Positions 57,659-64,000 of a stretch of 64,000 bases of DNA are shown piece by piece (position 1 is the stretch's first letter; each line of letters starts with the position of its first letter). The DNA comes from Streptomyces canus (lineage in GTDB: Bacteria > Actinomycetota > Actinomycetes > Streptomycetales > Streptomycetaceae), in the NCBI RefSeq assembly GCF_030815415.1, contig NZ_JAUSWW010000001.1, forward strand, positions 1,550,001 to 1,614,000, given 5' to 3'. The notes beneath the pieces were generated by a model. The model did not search any database. It was not told where the DNA came from and saw only the letters and a program-made list of their open reading frames with translations. Made by a program: the position numbers and the translations under genes.

Positions 57659-59103
57659 TAGGGCTTGGTCATCTTCACTTGTGCGTGCGTGTCTGATGCT
57701 GCGTGTGTGTCGTTGGAGTGGTGTGACACCTGAGGAGATGGCCTCGGTCCGGGGGGACTTGGAGGCGTTCGCGGCGGAGTTGTTCGACGGGTTCTTCCGT
57801 GCGGATCAGCGGCGGTGGGGGCAGGCGTATGTGCGCGGGCTGCTGCTGGACGGGCAGCGCAAGTCGGTGGAGCCGATGGCGGCCCGGCTGGGTGAGGACG
57901 GCAACCGGCAGGCGCTGGCGCACTTCATCACCTCCAGCCCGTGGGATCCCGCGCACGTGCGGGCCCGGCTGGCCTGGAGGATGCACGAGGCGATCGGCCC
58001 CGAGGCGTTGATCGTGGACGACACCGGCTTTTTGAAGGACGGGGATGCTTCGGCGGGTGTGTCGCGGCAGTACACCGGCACCGCGGGCAAGGTCACCAAC
58101 TGCCAGGTGGGCGTCTCGCTGCACCTGGCCAACGACCGTGCCTCCGCCGCGATCGACTGGCGGCTGTTCCTGCCCGCATCCTGGGATCCCGACGCGCCGG
58201 AGGCCGACCCGGACAAGATCGCCCGCCGCGGCCGGTGCGGGATTCCGGCCCAGGTGGGGCATGTGGAGAAGTGGCAGCTGGCCCTGGACATGATCGACGA
58301 GAGTCGGTCGTGGGGCATCGACGTCCCCCTGGTCGTCGCGGACGCCGGATACGGCGATGCCGCCGCCTTCCGGCTGGGCCTGGAGGAACGCAAGCAGCCC
58401 TACGCGGTGGGGATTTCCTCGCGCCATACCGCCCATCCCGCCCACGCCCAACCCGTCCAGCCCGACTATGCGGGCACCGGCCGGCCACCCAAAATGCAGT
58501 ACCCCGAGCCTGCGCAGACCATGAAAGACCTGGTCATCGCGGCCGGGAGAACGGCCGCGAGACCGGTGTCCTGGCGGGAAGGCTCCCGGCCGGGCAAAAG
58601 CCAAAACGGCGTCAAGCGCATGTACTCGCGGTTCGTCGCCCTGCGCATCCGCCCGGCCGGCCGCGGCCTCCGCAAGGCCACCGACGATCCTGAACTGCCC
58701 GAGCGGTGGCTGCTGGCGGAATGGCCCGCGACCGAGCCCGAGCCGGTCCAGTTCTGGCTCTCGAACCTGCCCTCCGGCATGCCACTGGCCACACTGGTGC
58801 GGCTGGCCAAGCTCCGCTGGCGCATCGAGCACGACTACCGCGAGATGAAACAGGCCCTGGGACTGGCCCACTTCGAAGGCCGCACCTTCAACGGATGGCA
58901 CCACCACGTCACCCTCGTCTCCGCCGCCCACGCCTTCTGCACCCTGCAACGACTGGCACCAGACCCAAAAGACGCCACGCAGGCCTGAGCCTCTACCAAG
59001 TGGTCCGCGACCTGCAGACCCTCCTCGCCACCTGGACCGGCACCTGCCCCACCTGCCACCGCGACATACCCACACCACTACGAACCTGACCAAGCCCTAC
59101 TAG
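57655..59103. mobile_element. IS701-family insertion sequence
   Basis: A 1441-bp element (57659-59099) has perfect 13-bp terminal inverted repeats TAGGGCTTGGTCA and CTAG on each side (57655-57658 and 59100-59103). A four-base duplication fitting YTAR is characteristic of IS701 elements. It carries one transposase gene. Its inverted repeats differ from those of the MITE, so it is not the obvious mobiliser of that element. Confidence 0.9.
57723..58988 (+). CDS. IS701-family transposase
   Basis: A 421-residue DDE transposase. Key segments are GPEALIVDDTGFLKDGDAS (first Asp region), VPLVVADAGYGDAAAF (second) and KLRWRIEHDYREMKQALGLAHFEGRTFNG (Glu region). GTG 57723 gives VTPEEMASVRGDLEAFAAELF, matching family starts. 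The frame ends DPKDATQA at 58988, but the -1 frame continues at once with GLSLYQVVRDLQTLLATWTGT to 59089, which looks like the usual C-terminus. A CCCAAAA heptamer in the correct phase sits at the point of change. Confidence 0.92.
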   Translation: MTPEEMASVRGDLEAFAAELFDGFFRADQRRWGQAYVRGLLLDGQRKSVEPMAARLGEDGNRQALAHFITSSPWDPAHVRARLAWRMHEAIGPEALIVDDTGFLKDGDASAGVSRQYTGTAGKVTNCQVGVSLHLANDRASAAIDWRLFLPASWDPDAPEADPDKIARRGRCGIPAQVGHVEKWQLALDMIDESRSWGIDVPLVVADAGYGDAAAFRLGLEERKQPYAVGISSRHTAHPAHAQPVQPDYAGTGRPPKMQYPEPAQTMKDLVIAAGRTAARPVSWREGSRPGKSQNGVKRMYSRFVALRIRPAGRGLRKATDDPELPERWLLAEWPATEPEPVQFWLSNLPSGMPLATLVRLAKLRWRIEHDYREMKQALGLAHFEGRTFNGWHHHVTLVSAAHAFCTLQRLAPDPKDATQA

Positions 59104-59252
59104 CCGTCGGCCGCGAAAGGCACTTCCTTGTCAGGGGTGTTCAGGATCGTGGCGCGACCAGGCCCGCGATCGTACGCCACGATCACCGCCTGGATGCGGT
59201 CGCGCGCCCCGACCTTGGCGAGCATGCGGCTGACGTGCTTCTTCACCGTGCA
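59100..59252 (-). pseudogene. LuxR-type response regulator, C-terminal remnant
   Basis: The minus frame reads TVKKHVSRMLAKVGARDRIQAVIVAYDRG and continues to a TAG that overlaps the IS-side CTAG. TVKKHVSRMLAKVGARDR is the recognition helix and following segment of a NarL/LuxR DNA-binding domain. The receiver domain and the first half of the HTH are missing. The stop codon lies in the four-base target duplication. Confidence 0.65.
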
Positions 59253-59439
59253 GGCGTCGTCGTCGCCGTCTCTGGGCCCGCGGAGGTCACTTCGTGCCGC
59301 CGTCGGTACCGCGGTACCAACGGCGGGTCAGCCTTGAGGATGACCTCGCCGGGACGCATGGAATGCCCGGGGTGCACGGAACCGGCCGACCTGCGCGGAA
59401 TCCTTTCTTCGGTGAGTGTGGCGTACGTATGGTGATCTC

Positions 59440-59632
59440 GTGAAGGCACTCCTGCTGTCCGGTGATTCAGGGACCCCTTCGCGCTCATCGCCCGCCCCCG
59501 CTGCGAACGGCCCGAGGACCGAATTGCAGGTCCCCTTCGCCGGTCGCGACGTCGAGGGCTCCCGCACCCCGCCGGTCGGCCGCCCACCCCTTCGTCCCGG
59601 GAGACCACAGCAAGGTCCAGAACTCGTCGTGA
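59440..59632 (+). pseudogene. Glucose-1-phosphate thymidylyltransferase (StrD/RmlA-type) remnant
   Basis: GTG 59440 begins KALLLSGDSGT, which corresponds to the family start MKALVLSGGAGT with its nucleotide-binding GGxGT loop altered. About 45 codons later a different frame reads HPFVPGDHSKVQNSS and ends with TGA at 59632, matching the C-terminal tail of StrD-type enzymes. Nearly 300 residues between these ends are missing. It sits at the edge of the glycan cluster. Between 59253 and 59439 I see no gene. Confidence 0.6.
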
Positions 59633-59705
59633 CGAGCCCTTCCTCCCGCACCCACCCTGGTGGGGCGACGCTTCCAGCTCCGTTCGAGAAGAGAGGTCCC
59701 TCCCG

Positions 59706-60305
59706 ATGAGCTCCAGGATCCAGCCGACCGCCCAGGTCGACGAGACGGCCACGATCGGCGACGGGACGACGGTCTGGGACCTGGCCCAGATCCGGGAGGA
59801 CGCCCGACTGGGCAGCGGGTGCATCGTGGGGCGGGGAGCGTATGTCGGCCCGGGCGTACGGATCGGCGACAACGTCAAGCTCCAGAACTACGCGCTGGTC
59901 TACGAACCCGCGGTGCTCGCCGACGGGGTGTTCGTCGGCCCCGCGGCGGTCTTCACCAACGACCACTTCCCGCGCTCGGTGGACCCGGAGGGCCGGCTGA
60001 AGCGCGGCGGCGACTGGGAGGCCGTGGCGGTGGTGGTGGCCGAGGGGGCGTCGATCGGGGCCCGTTCGGTGTGTGTGGCGCCGGTGCACATCGGACGATG
60101 GGCGCTCGTCGCGGCGGGCGCCGTGGTGACCCGGGACGTGCCCGACTTCGCGCTCGTGGCCGGCGTTCCGGCCCGCCGCATCGGCTGGGTCGGCCGGGCC
60201 GGCGTACGACTGGCCGCGCGGGACGGCGAGTCGGGCGTGTGGGAGTGCCCCGAGACGGGCGAGCTGTACGACGAGAAGGACGGCGAGCTCGTCGAACGCG
60301 CGTGA
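59706..60305 (+). CDS. Left-handed beta-helix acyltransferase (WbpD/WlbB-like)
   Basis: A 199-residue hexapeptide-repeat acetyltransferase. Repeats such as IGDGTTVWDLAQIREDARLGSGCIVGRGAYVGPGVRIGDNVKLQNYALVYE form the left-handed helix, and NDHFPRSVDPEGRLKRGGDWE carries the catalytic region with its histidine. WbpD-type enzymes N-acetylate UDP-2-acetamido-3-amino uronic acids. GAGAGGT lies upstream of ATG 59706. It is separated by 268 bp from the next gene of the glycan cluster. Confidence 0.88.
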   Translation: MSSRIQPTAQVDETATIGDGTTVWDLAQIREDARLGSGCIVGRGAYVGPGVRIGDNVKLQNYALVYEPAVLADGVFVGPAAVFTNDHFPRSVDPEGRLKRGGDWEAVAVVVAEGASIGARSVCVAPVHIGRWALVAAGAVVTRDVPDFALVAGVPARRIGWVGRAGVRLAARDGESGVWECPETGELYDEKDGELVERA

Positions 60306-60363
60306 CCCCGTTTCCGTTGTTTCGCTAAAAACGCAAATCATCGAACATCTACAGGCATAACGT

Positions 60364-60400
60364 GTGTGCGAACTGTGCAGACCTAGCACAATGGGCACAC
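60364..60400. promoter_or_regulatory. Nested inverted repeat upstream of the glycan operon
   Basis: GTGTGC (60364-60369) pairs with GCACAC (60395-60400), and TGTGC (60374-60378) pairs with GCACA (60386-60390). It lies in an unusually AT-rich 268-bp leader before the 60574 gene and may be an operator. Confidence 0.4.
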
Positions 60401-60573
60401 GAACCAGTAGTGCCCAGGGGGGGTACGGGGTGGGGACACCTATGCCTGCTGCCAGGAGCGACGACCACTCCGGCACCTGACGTCCACCTTCTGCCGCCGC
60501 ATGGCCATCCGTGCCAGCGGCGATCCCAGTCTGCGCAAAACAGGACCCACAGGGGGGTTGGTGTGCCCAAAAG

Positions 60574-61737
60574 ATGACCACCACACGTCTGGCGGCACTC
60601 GGTCATGAGGAACCGCCACTGCTCTCGCTCGCCCAACGGCTTCTGTCGGTAGCCGAGTTGGGGCTTCCGGAGATGCTGCTCCCGGGTGGTGAAGCCTTCT
60701 CCTTCACCATGTCCGGGCGCAAAGCCTCCGACGGTTCCTGGACCCTGGACCGGCGCGGGACCAGCACCCGGTACGCGGCCATCACCGCGCTGGGAGTCGA
60801 GTTCCTCCCCGAGGACCGCCAGCGCGCGGCGCTCGCGGGGCGTACCGCCCAGGAGTTCACGGGTCTGCTGATCGAGTCGCTGCCCGCGGTGACCAACCTC
60901 GGTGACGCCGCGCTCATCGCCTGGGCCGCCGCCGAGACCGGGCACCCCAAACTGTCCGACGCCCTCGCACAGGTCGAGGCCCTGGACGAGGAGGGCCGGC
61001 CCCAGTACACCGTCGAGGCGGCATGGGTGCTGTCCGCGCTCGCGGCCGCTCGCGGCACGGTCGACGTGGAGAGACGTTTCGCCGCGGCCCGTGACCGTCT
61101 GCTGCGGGCGCGCATCGGCGACAGCCCGCTCTTCCCGCACGCCACCGGACCCGGCCTGGTGCCCTGGTACCGGGCCCATGTCGCCTGCTTCGCCGACCAG
61201 ACGTACCCGTTGCAGGCCCTGGCCCGCGCCCACGCCAGCGACGACCAGGGCGGCGACCCGGAGGCCCTGGCCGCGTCCGAGGCGTGCGCGCAGCGCATCT
61301 GCGAGCTGCAGGGCGACGGCGGACAGTGGTGGTGGCACTACGACGCGCGCACCGGCGGTGTCGTGGAGGGCTACCCGGTCTACAGCGTCCACCAACACGC
61401 GATGGCACCGACCGCCCTGTTCGACCTCACCGACGCCGGCGGCAGCGACTTCGGCGCGTCGATCCGCAAGGGCCTGCGCTGGATGTCGGACGTGCCCGAA
61501 CTGGGCGCCGGCCATGAACCGTTGATCCTGGACGAGCTCGGCGCCACCTGGCGCAAGGTCTACCGGGGCGACCCGAAGAAGGCCGTACGCGCCGCCCGGG
61601 GCCTCGGCACCCGGGTCGTACCGGGCCTGCGGCTGAAGTCCCTGGACCGGGTCTACCGCCCCCTGTCCGTGGACCGCGAATGCCGGCCGTACGAGTTCGG
61701 CTGGATGCTGCACGCCTGGCAGGGAGGCCGGATATGA
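60574..61737 (+). CDS. Hypothetical protein of the glycan cluster, 387 aa
   Basis: A 387-residue protein with regular helical repeats: LGDAALIAWAAAETGHPKLSDAL, TVEAAWVLSALAAARGTVDVERRF, TYPLQALARAHASDDQ and QWWWHYDARTGGVVEGYPVYSVHQHAMAPTALFDL. The spacing resembles an alpha/alpha-barrel of the kind found in glycan epimerases, lyases and prenyltransferase-like proteins, but I cannot assign one. No signal peptide or membrane segment is visible. Its stop overlaps the glycosyltransferase start (ATGA), so it is likely part of the same pathway. ATG 60574 lacks a clear Shine-Dalgarno. Confidence 0.75.
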   Translation: MTTTRLAALGHEEPPLLSLAQRLLSVAELGLPEMLLPGGEAFSFTMSGRKASDGSWTLDRRGTSTRYAAITALGVEFLPEDRQRAALAGRTAQEFTGLLIESLPAVTNLGDAALIAWAAAETGHPKLSDALAQVEALDEEGRPQYTVEAAWVLSALAAARGTVDVERRFAAARDRLLRARIGDSPLFPHATGPGLVPWYRAHVACFADQTYPLQALARAHASDDQGGDPEALAASEACAQRICELQGDGGQWWWHYDARTGGVVEGYPVYSVHQHAMAPTALFDLTDAGGSDFGASIRKGLRWMSDVPELGAGHEPLILDELGATWRKVYRGDPKKAVRAARGLGTRVVPGLRLKSLDRVYRPLSVDRECRPYEFGWMLHAWQGGRI

Positions 61738-62504
61738 GCGCGCGCCGGACCCTGTTCGGGGTCGAGCTGGACCCGCTGACCATGGACGAGACCGTGGCGC
61801 GCTGCCTCGACGCGGTCCGGGAGGGCCGCCAGTTGGAGATCGGGGTGGTCAACGCCGCGAAGCTGGTGAACATGCGGCGCGACCCCAGGCTCGCCGAGGC
61901 CGTGTCCGGGTGCGATGTCGTCGTCGCCGACGGACAGGCCGTGGTCTGGGCCGGCCGGGTGCTGCGCGCCCCGCTGCCGGAGCGGGTGGCCGGGATCGAC
62001 CTGTTCCTGCGGCTGCTGGGCGAGGCGGAGTCGGCGGGCATCTCGGTGTACTTCCTCGGCGCCAAACAGGAGGTGCTGGCGCAGATGCTGCGCCGGGTGG
62101 CCGACCGCTTCCCCGGTCTGAAGGTCGCGGGCAGCCGCAACGGCTACTTCGATGATTCCCAGCAGGAAGCCATCGCGGACGCGATCGCGGACAGCGGCGC
62201 CCAGATGCTCTTCCTTGGCATGACCTCGCCGAAGAAGGAGATCTTCACCGCCGCCTACGGCGCGCGCACCGGTGCCCGGGTCGTGCACGGGGTCGGTGGT
62301 TCCTTCGACATCTTGGCCGGGATCACCAAGCGGGCCCCCGCCGCCTGGCAGCGGATGGGTCTCGAGTGGCTCTACCGCGCGTTGCAGGAGCCGCGCCGCC
62401 TGGGTCGGCGCTATCTCACGACCAACGCCGCCTTCGTCCTCATGACGGCGCGCGAGTTCATCCGGCTCTCCCCGCAGGCCGCTTCCGCGAACAGGAGTCA
62501 CTGA
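61734..62504 (+). CDS. WecG/TagA/CpsF-family glycosyltransferase
   Basis: A 256-residue GT26-type transferase. Typical segments are VVNAAKLVNMRRDPRLAEAVSGCDVVVADGQAVVWAGRVL, AGIDLFLRLLGEAESAGISVYFLGAKQEV and MLFLGMTSPKKEIF, with VVHGVGGSFDILAGITKRAP near the end. The family transfers N-acetylmannosamine or its uronic acid to a lipid carrier. It is coupled to the upstream gene by ATGA and its TGA stop shares one base with the dehydrogenase ATG. Confidence 0.92.
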   Translation: MSARRTLFGVELDPLTMDETVARCLDAVREGRQLEIGVVNAAKLVNMRRDPRLAEAVSGCDVVVADGQAVVWAGRVLRAPLPERVAGIDLFLRLLGEAESAGISVYFLGAKQEVLAQMLRRVADRFPGLKVAGSRNGYFDDSQQEAIADAIADSGAQMLFLGMTSPKKEIFTAAYGARTGARVVHGVGGSFDILAGITKRAPAAWQRMGLEWLYRALQEPRRLGRRYLTTNAAFVLMTAREFIRLSPQAASANRSH

Positions 62505-63764
62505 TGCGTGTCGTCGTGGTGGGACAGGGATACGTCGGGCTGCCGCTGGCCATCCGCGCCGCCGAGGTCGGTCACGAGGTGATCGGCTACGACATCGACG
62601 CCCGGCGGATCAAGAGCCTGGCCGCCGGTGAGTCCTTCGTCGAGGACGTCTCCTCCGAGCGGATCCGCGCGGCGCTGGACAACGGCACCTACAGACCGAG
62701 CGAATCGGCCCGCGACTGCGGCGGGTTCGACGTCGCGGTGGTGACCGTGCCGACCCCGCTGCACGAGGGCACTCCCGACCTGCGGTACATCAAGGAGTCT
62801 GCGGTCACCCTCGGCCGCTATCTGCGCCCCGGGGCCACCGTCGTCCTGGAGTCGACCACCTATCCCGGCACCACCCAGGAACTGTTCGGCCCGCTCCTGG
62901 AGGACGGTTCGGGTCTGGCCGCGGGCACCGACTTCCACCTCGGCTACAGCCCGGAGCGCATCGACCCCGGAAACGCCGTCTGGGGCTTCCAGGAGACCCC
63001 CGAAGGTCGTCTCCGGCGTCGACGCCGCCTCCCTCGAGGCCGTTCAGGACTTCTACGCCGAACTCGTCGACACCACCGTGCCGGTGAGCTCGCCCAAGGA
63101 GGCCGAACTCGCCAAGCTGCTGGAGAACACCTTCCGTCATGTGAACATCGCGCTGGTCAACGAGATCGCGATGTTCGCCCACCACCTGGACATCGACGTC
63201 TGGCAGGCCATCGAGGCCGCCTCCAGCAAGCCGTTCGGCTTCATGAAGTTCACGCCCGGGCCGGGCGTCGGCGGTCACTGCCTGCCGATCGACCCCTCGT
63301 ACCTGTCCTGGCGGGTGCAGCGCGAACTCGGCCAGAGCTTCCGGTTCGTGGAGCTGGCCAACGACATCAACAACCACATGCCCGAGTACGTGGCGCGCCG
63401 TATCGGCGACCTGTTCAACGCCAAGCGCCGTTCGGTGAACGGCTCGCGCATCCTGCTGCTGGGCCTGGCGTACAAGAAGAACACCGGCGACGCCCGGGAG
63501 TCGCCCGCCCTGCGCATCTCCCAGCTGCTGCTCGACATGGGGGCCCAGGTCAGGGCGGCGGACCCGCATGTGGTCGAGAGTCTGCCGGTGGACACCCGCC
63601 TGGTACGGGTCGAGCCCACTCCGCAGGAGCTGTCGGCCGCCGATGTGGTGGTCCTGCTCACCGACCATGACGGCTTCGACTACGAACTCGTCGCCGAACA
63701 CGCTCCCCTGGTCCTGGACTGCCGCCGCCGGCTGCCGTCGGGACCCACGATCGAGGTGCTCTGA
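62504..63764 (+). pseudogene. Nucleotide-sugar dehydrogenase (WecC/WbpA type), frameshifted
   Basis: The first 165 codons encode MRVVVVGQGYVGLPLAIRAAEVGHEVIGYDID with the NAD motif, VAVVTVPTPLHEGTPDLRYI and YSPERIDPGN. At a run of five C (62997-63001) the frame changes: removing one C restores TPKVVSGVDAASLEAVQDFY and the rest, including KLLENTFRHVNIALVNEI and GVGGHCLPIDPSYLSW with the catalytic cysteine. The repaired protein would be about 419 residues and oxidise UDP-ManNAc or UDP-GlcNAc to the uronic acid. A single-base sequencing error is as likely as a mutation. Confidence 0.85.
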
Positions 63765-63767
63765 ACC

Positions 63768-64000
63768 ATGCCGCGCATCGTCTGCGTCGCCGGGGCCCGC
63801 CCCAACTACATGAAGATCAAACCGGTGATGGACGCCCTGGAACGCCGGGGCGCCGAGGTCGTCCTCGTCCACACCGGCCAGCACTACGACCCGGCGATGA
63901 ACGACGTGTTCTTCGCCGACCTCGGCATCCGGCCGCCCGACCGCTTCCTCGGGGTCGGTTCGGGCAGCCACGCCGAGCAGACCGGCAGGGTGATGACCGC
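63768..64000 (+). CDS. wecB: UDP-N-acetylglucosamine 2-epimerase, N-terminal part (runs off right edge)
   Basis: The window ends 77 residues into this gene. It begins MPRIVCVAGARPNYMKIKPVMDALERRGAEVVLVHTGQHYDPAMNDVFF, the N-terminal signature of non-hydrolysing UDP-GlcNAc 2-epimerases (GxRP-x-Mxx and HTGQHYD). It would make UDP-ManNAc for the dehydrogenase upstream, or act as a WbpI-type epimerase on a diamino uronic acid if WbpB and WbpE genes lie beyond the edge. ATG 63768 is three bases after the dehydrogenase stop. Confidence 0.88.
   Translation, partial: MPRIVCVAGARPNYMKIKPVMDALERRGAEVVLVHTGQHYDPAMNDVFFADLGIRPPDRFLGVGSGSHAEQTGRVMT

Overview
The window is high-GC actinobacterial DNA, most likely from a Streptomyces chromosome. 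The third-position GC bias, the many GTG/TTG starts and GTGA/ATGA gene overlaps, the short hairpin terminators and the types of regulator and redox enzyme all fit that genus. No tRNA, rRNA or CRISPR array was seen.

Region 1-12.6 kb mixes intact genes with collapsed ones. Intact genes include an ABC/FtsX exporter pair, a MoxR ATPase with its VWA partner, a cupin, a P450, a pirin and a MarR regulator. Between them lie remnants of an osmoprotectant ABC transporter, a Ser/Thr dehydratase, an SDR facing a Zn-alcohol dehydrogenase, and a second MarR gene. Region 12.6-31.5 kb is mostly ordinary: PepSY membrane protein, peptide deformylase, a disulfide-type flavoprotein, thioredoxin, pobA behind LacI and TetR regulators, FMN reductase, LysR, LLM oxidoreductase, TerC, an HSL-type esterase, PucR-like regulator, chorismate mutase, CaiB-type CoA-transferase, GntR and etfBA.

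Region 31.9-44.6 kb holds TetR, PadR, an SGNH hydrolase, a receptor-type substrate-binding protein with a defective-looking start, an MFS transporter and a LysR regulator. That LysR gene is divergent from a tight seven-gene operon: FAH, cyclase, FAD monooxygenase, ACMSD-like decarboxylase, extradiol dioxygenase, second FAH, SDR. The operon reads as a meta-cleavage pathway for an unidentified hydroxylated aromatic. A miniature inverted-repeat element (MITE) sits just after it.

Region 45-53.4 kb looks like a stress/redox island: DUF574 methyltransferase, SRPBCC protein, FAD-Rieske oxidoreductase, a molybdopterin oxidoreductase without the usual Fe-S cysteines plus a small helical partner, a hemerythrin protein, and three 200-bp tandem repeats. 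Region 53.4-57.4 kb has a NiCoT permease divergent from a zinc ABC transporter (znuACB), with two Zur-like boxes between them. A second, nearly identical MITE abuts znuB, and an IS701-family element is inserted at the far CTAG of that MITE. The IS is followed by LuxR and RmlA-type remnants and then a glycan cluster that runs off the right edge: WbpD-like acetyltransferase, an unknown protein, a WecG/TagA glycosyltransferase, a frameshifted nucleotide-sugar dehydrogenase and a UDP-GlcNAc 2-epimerase. These would build and transfer a UDP-ManNAcA-type sugar if the dehydrogenase frameshift is a sequencing error.
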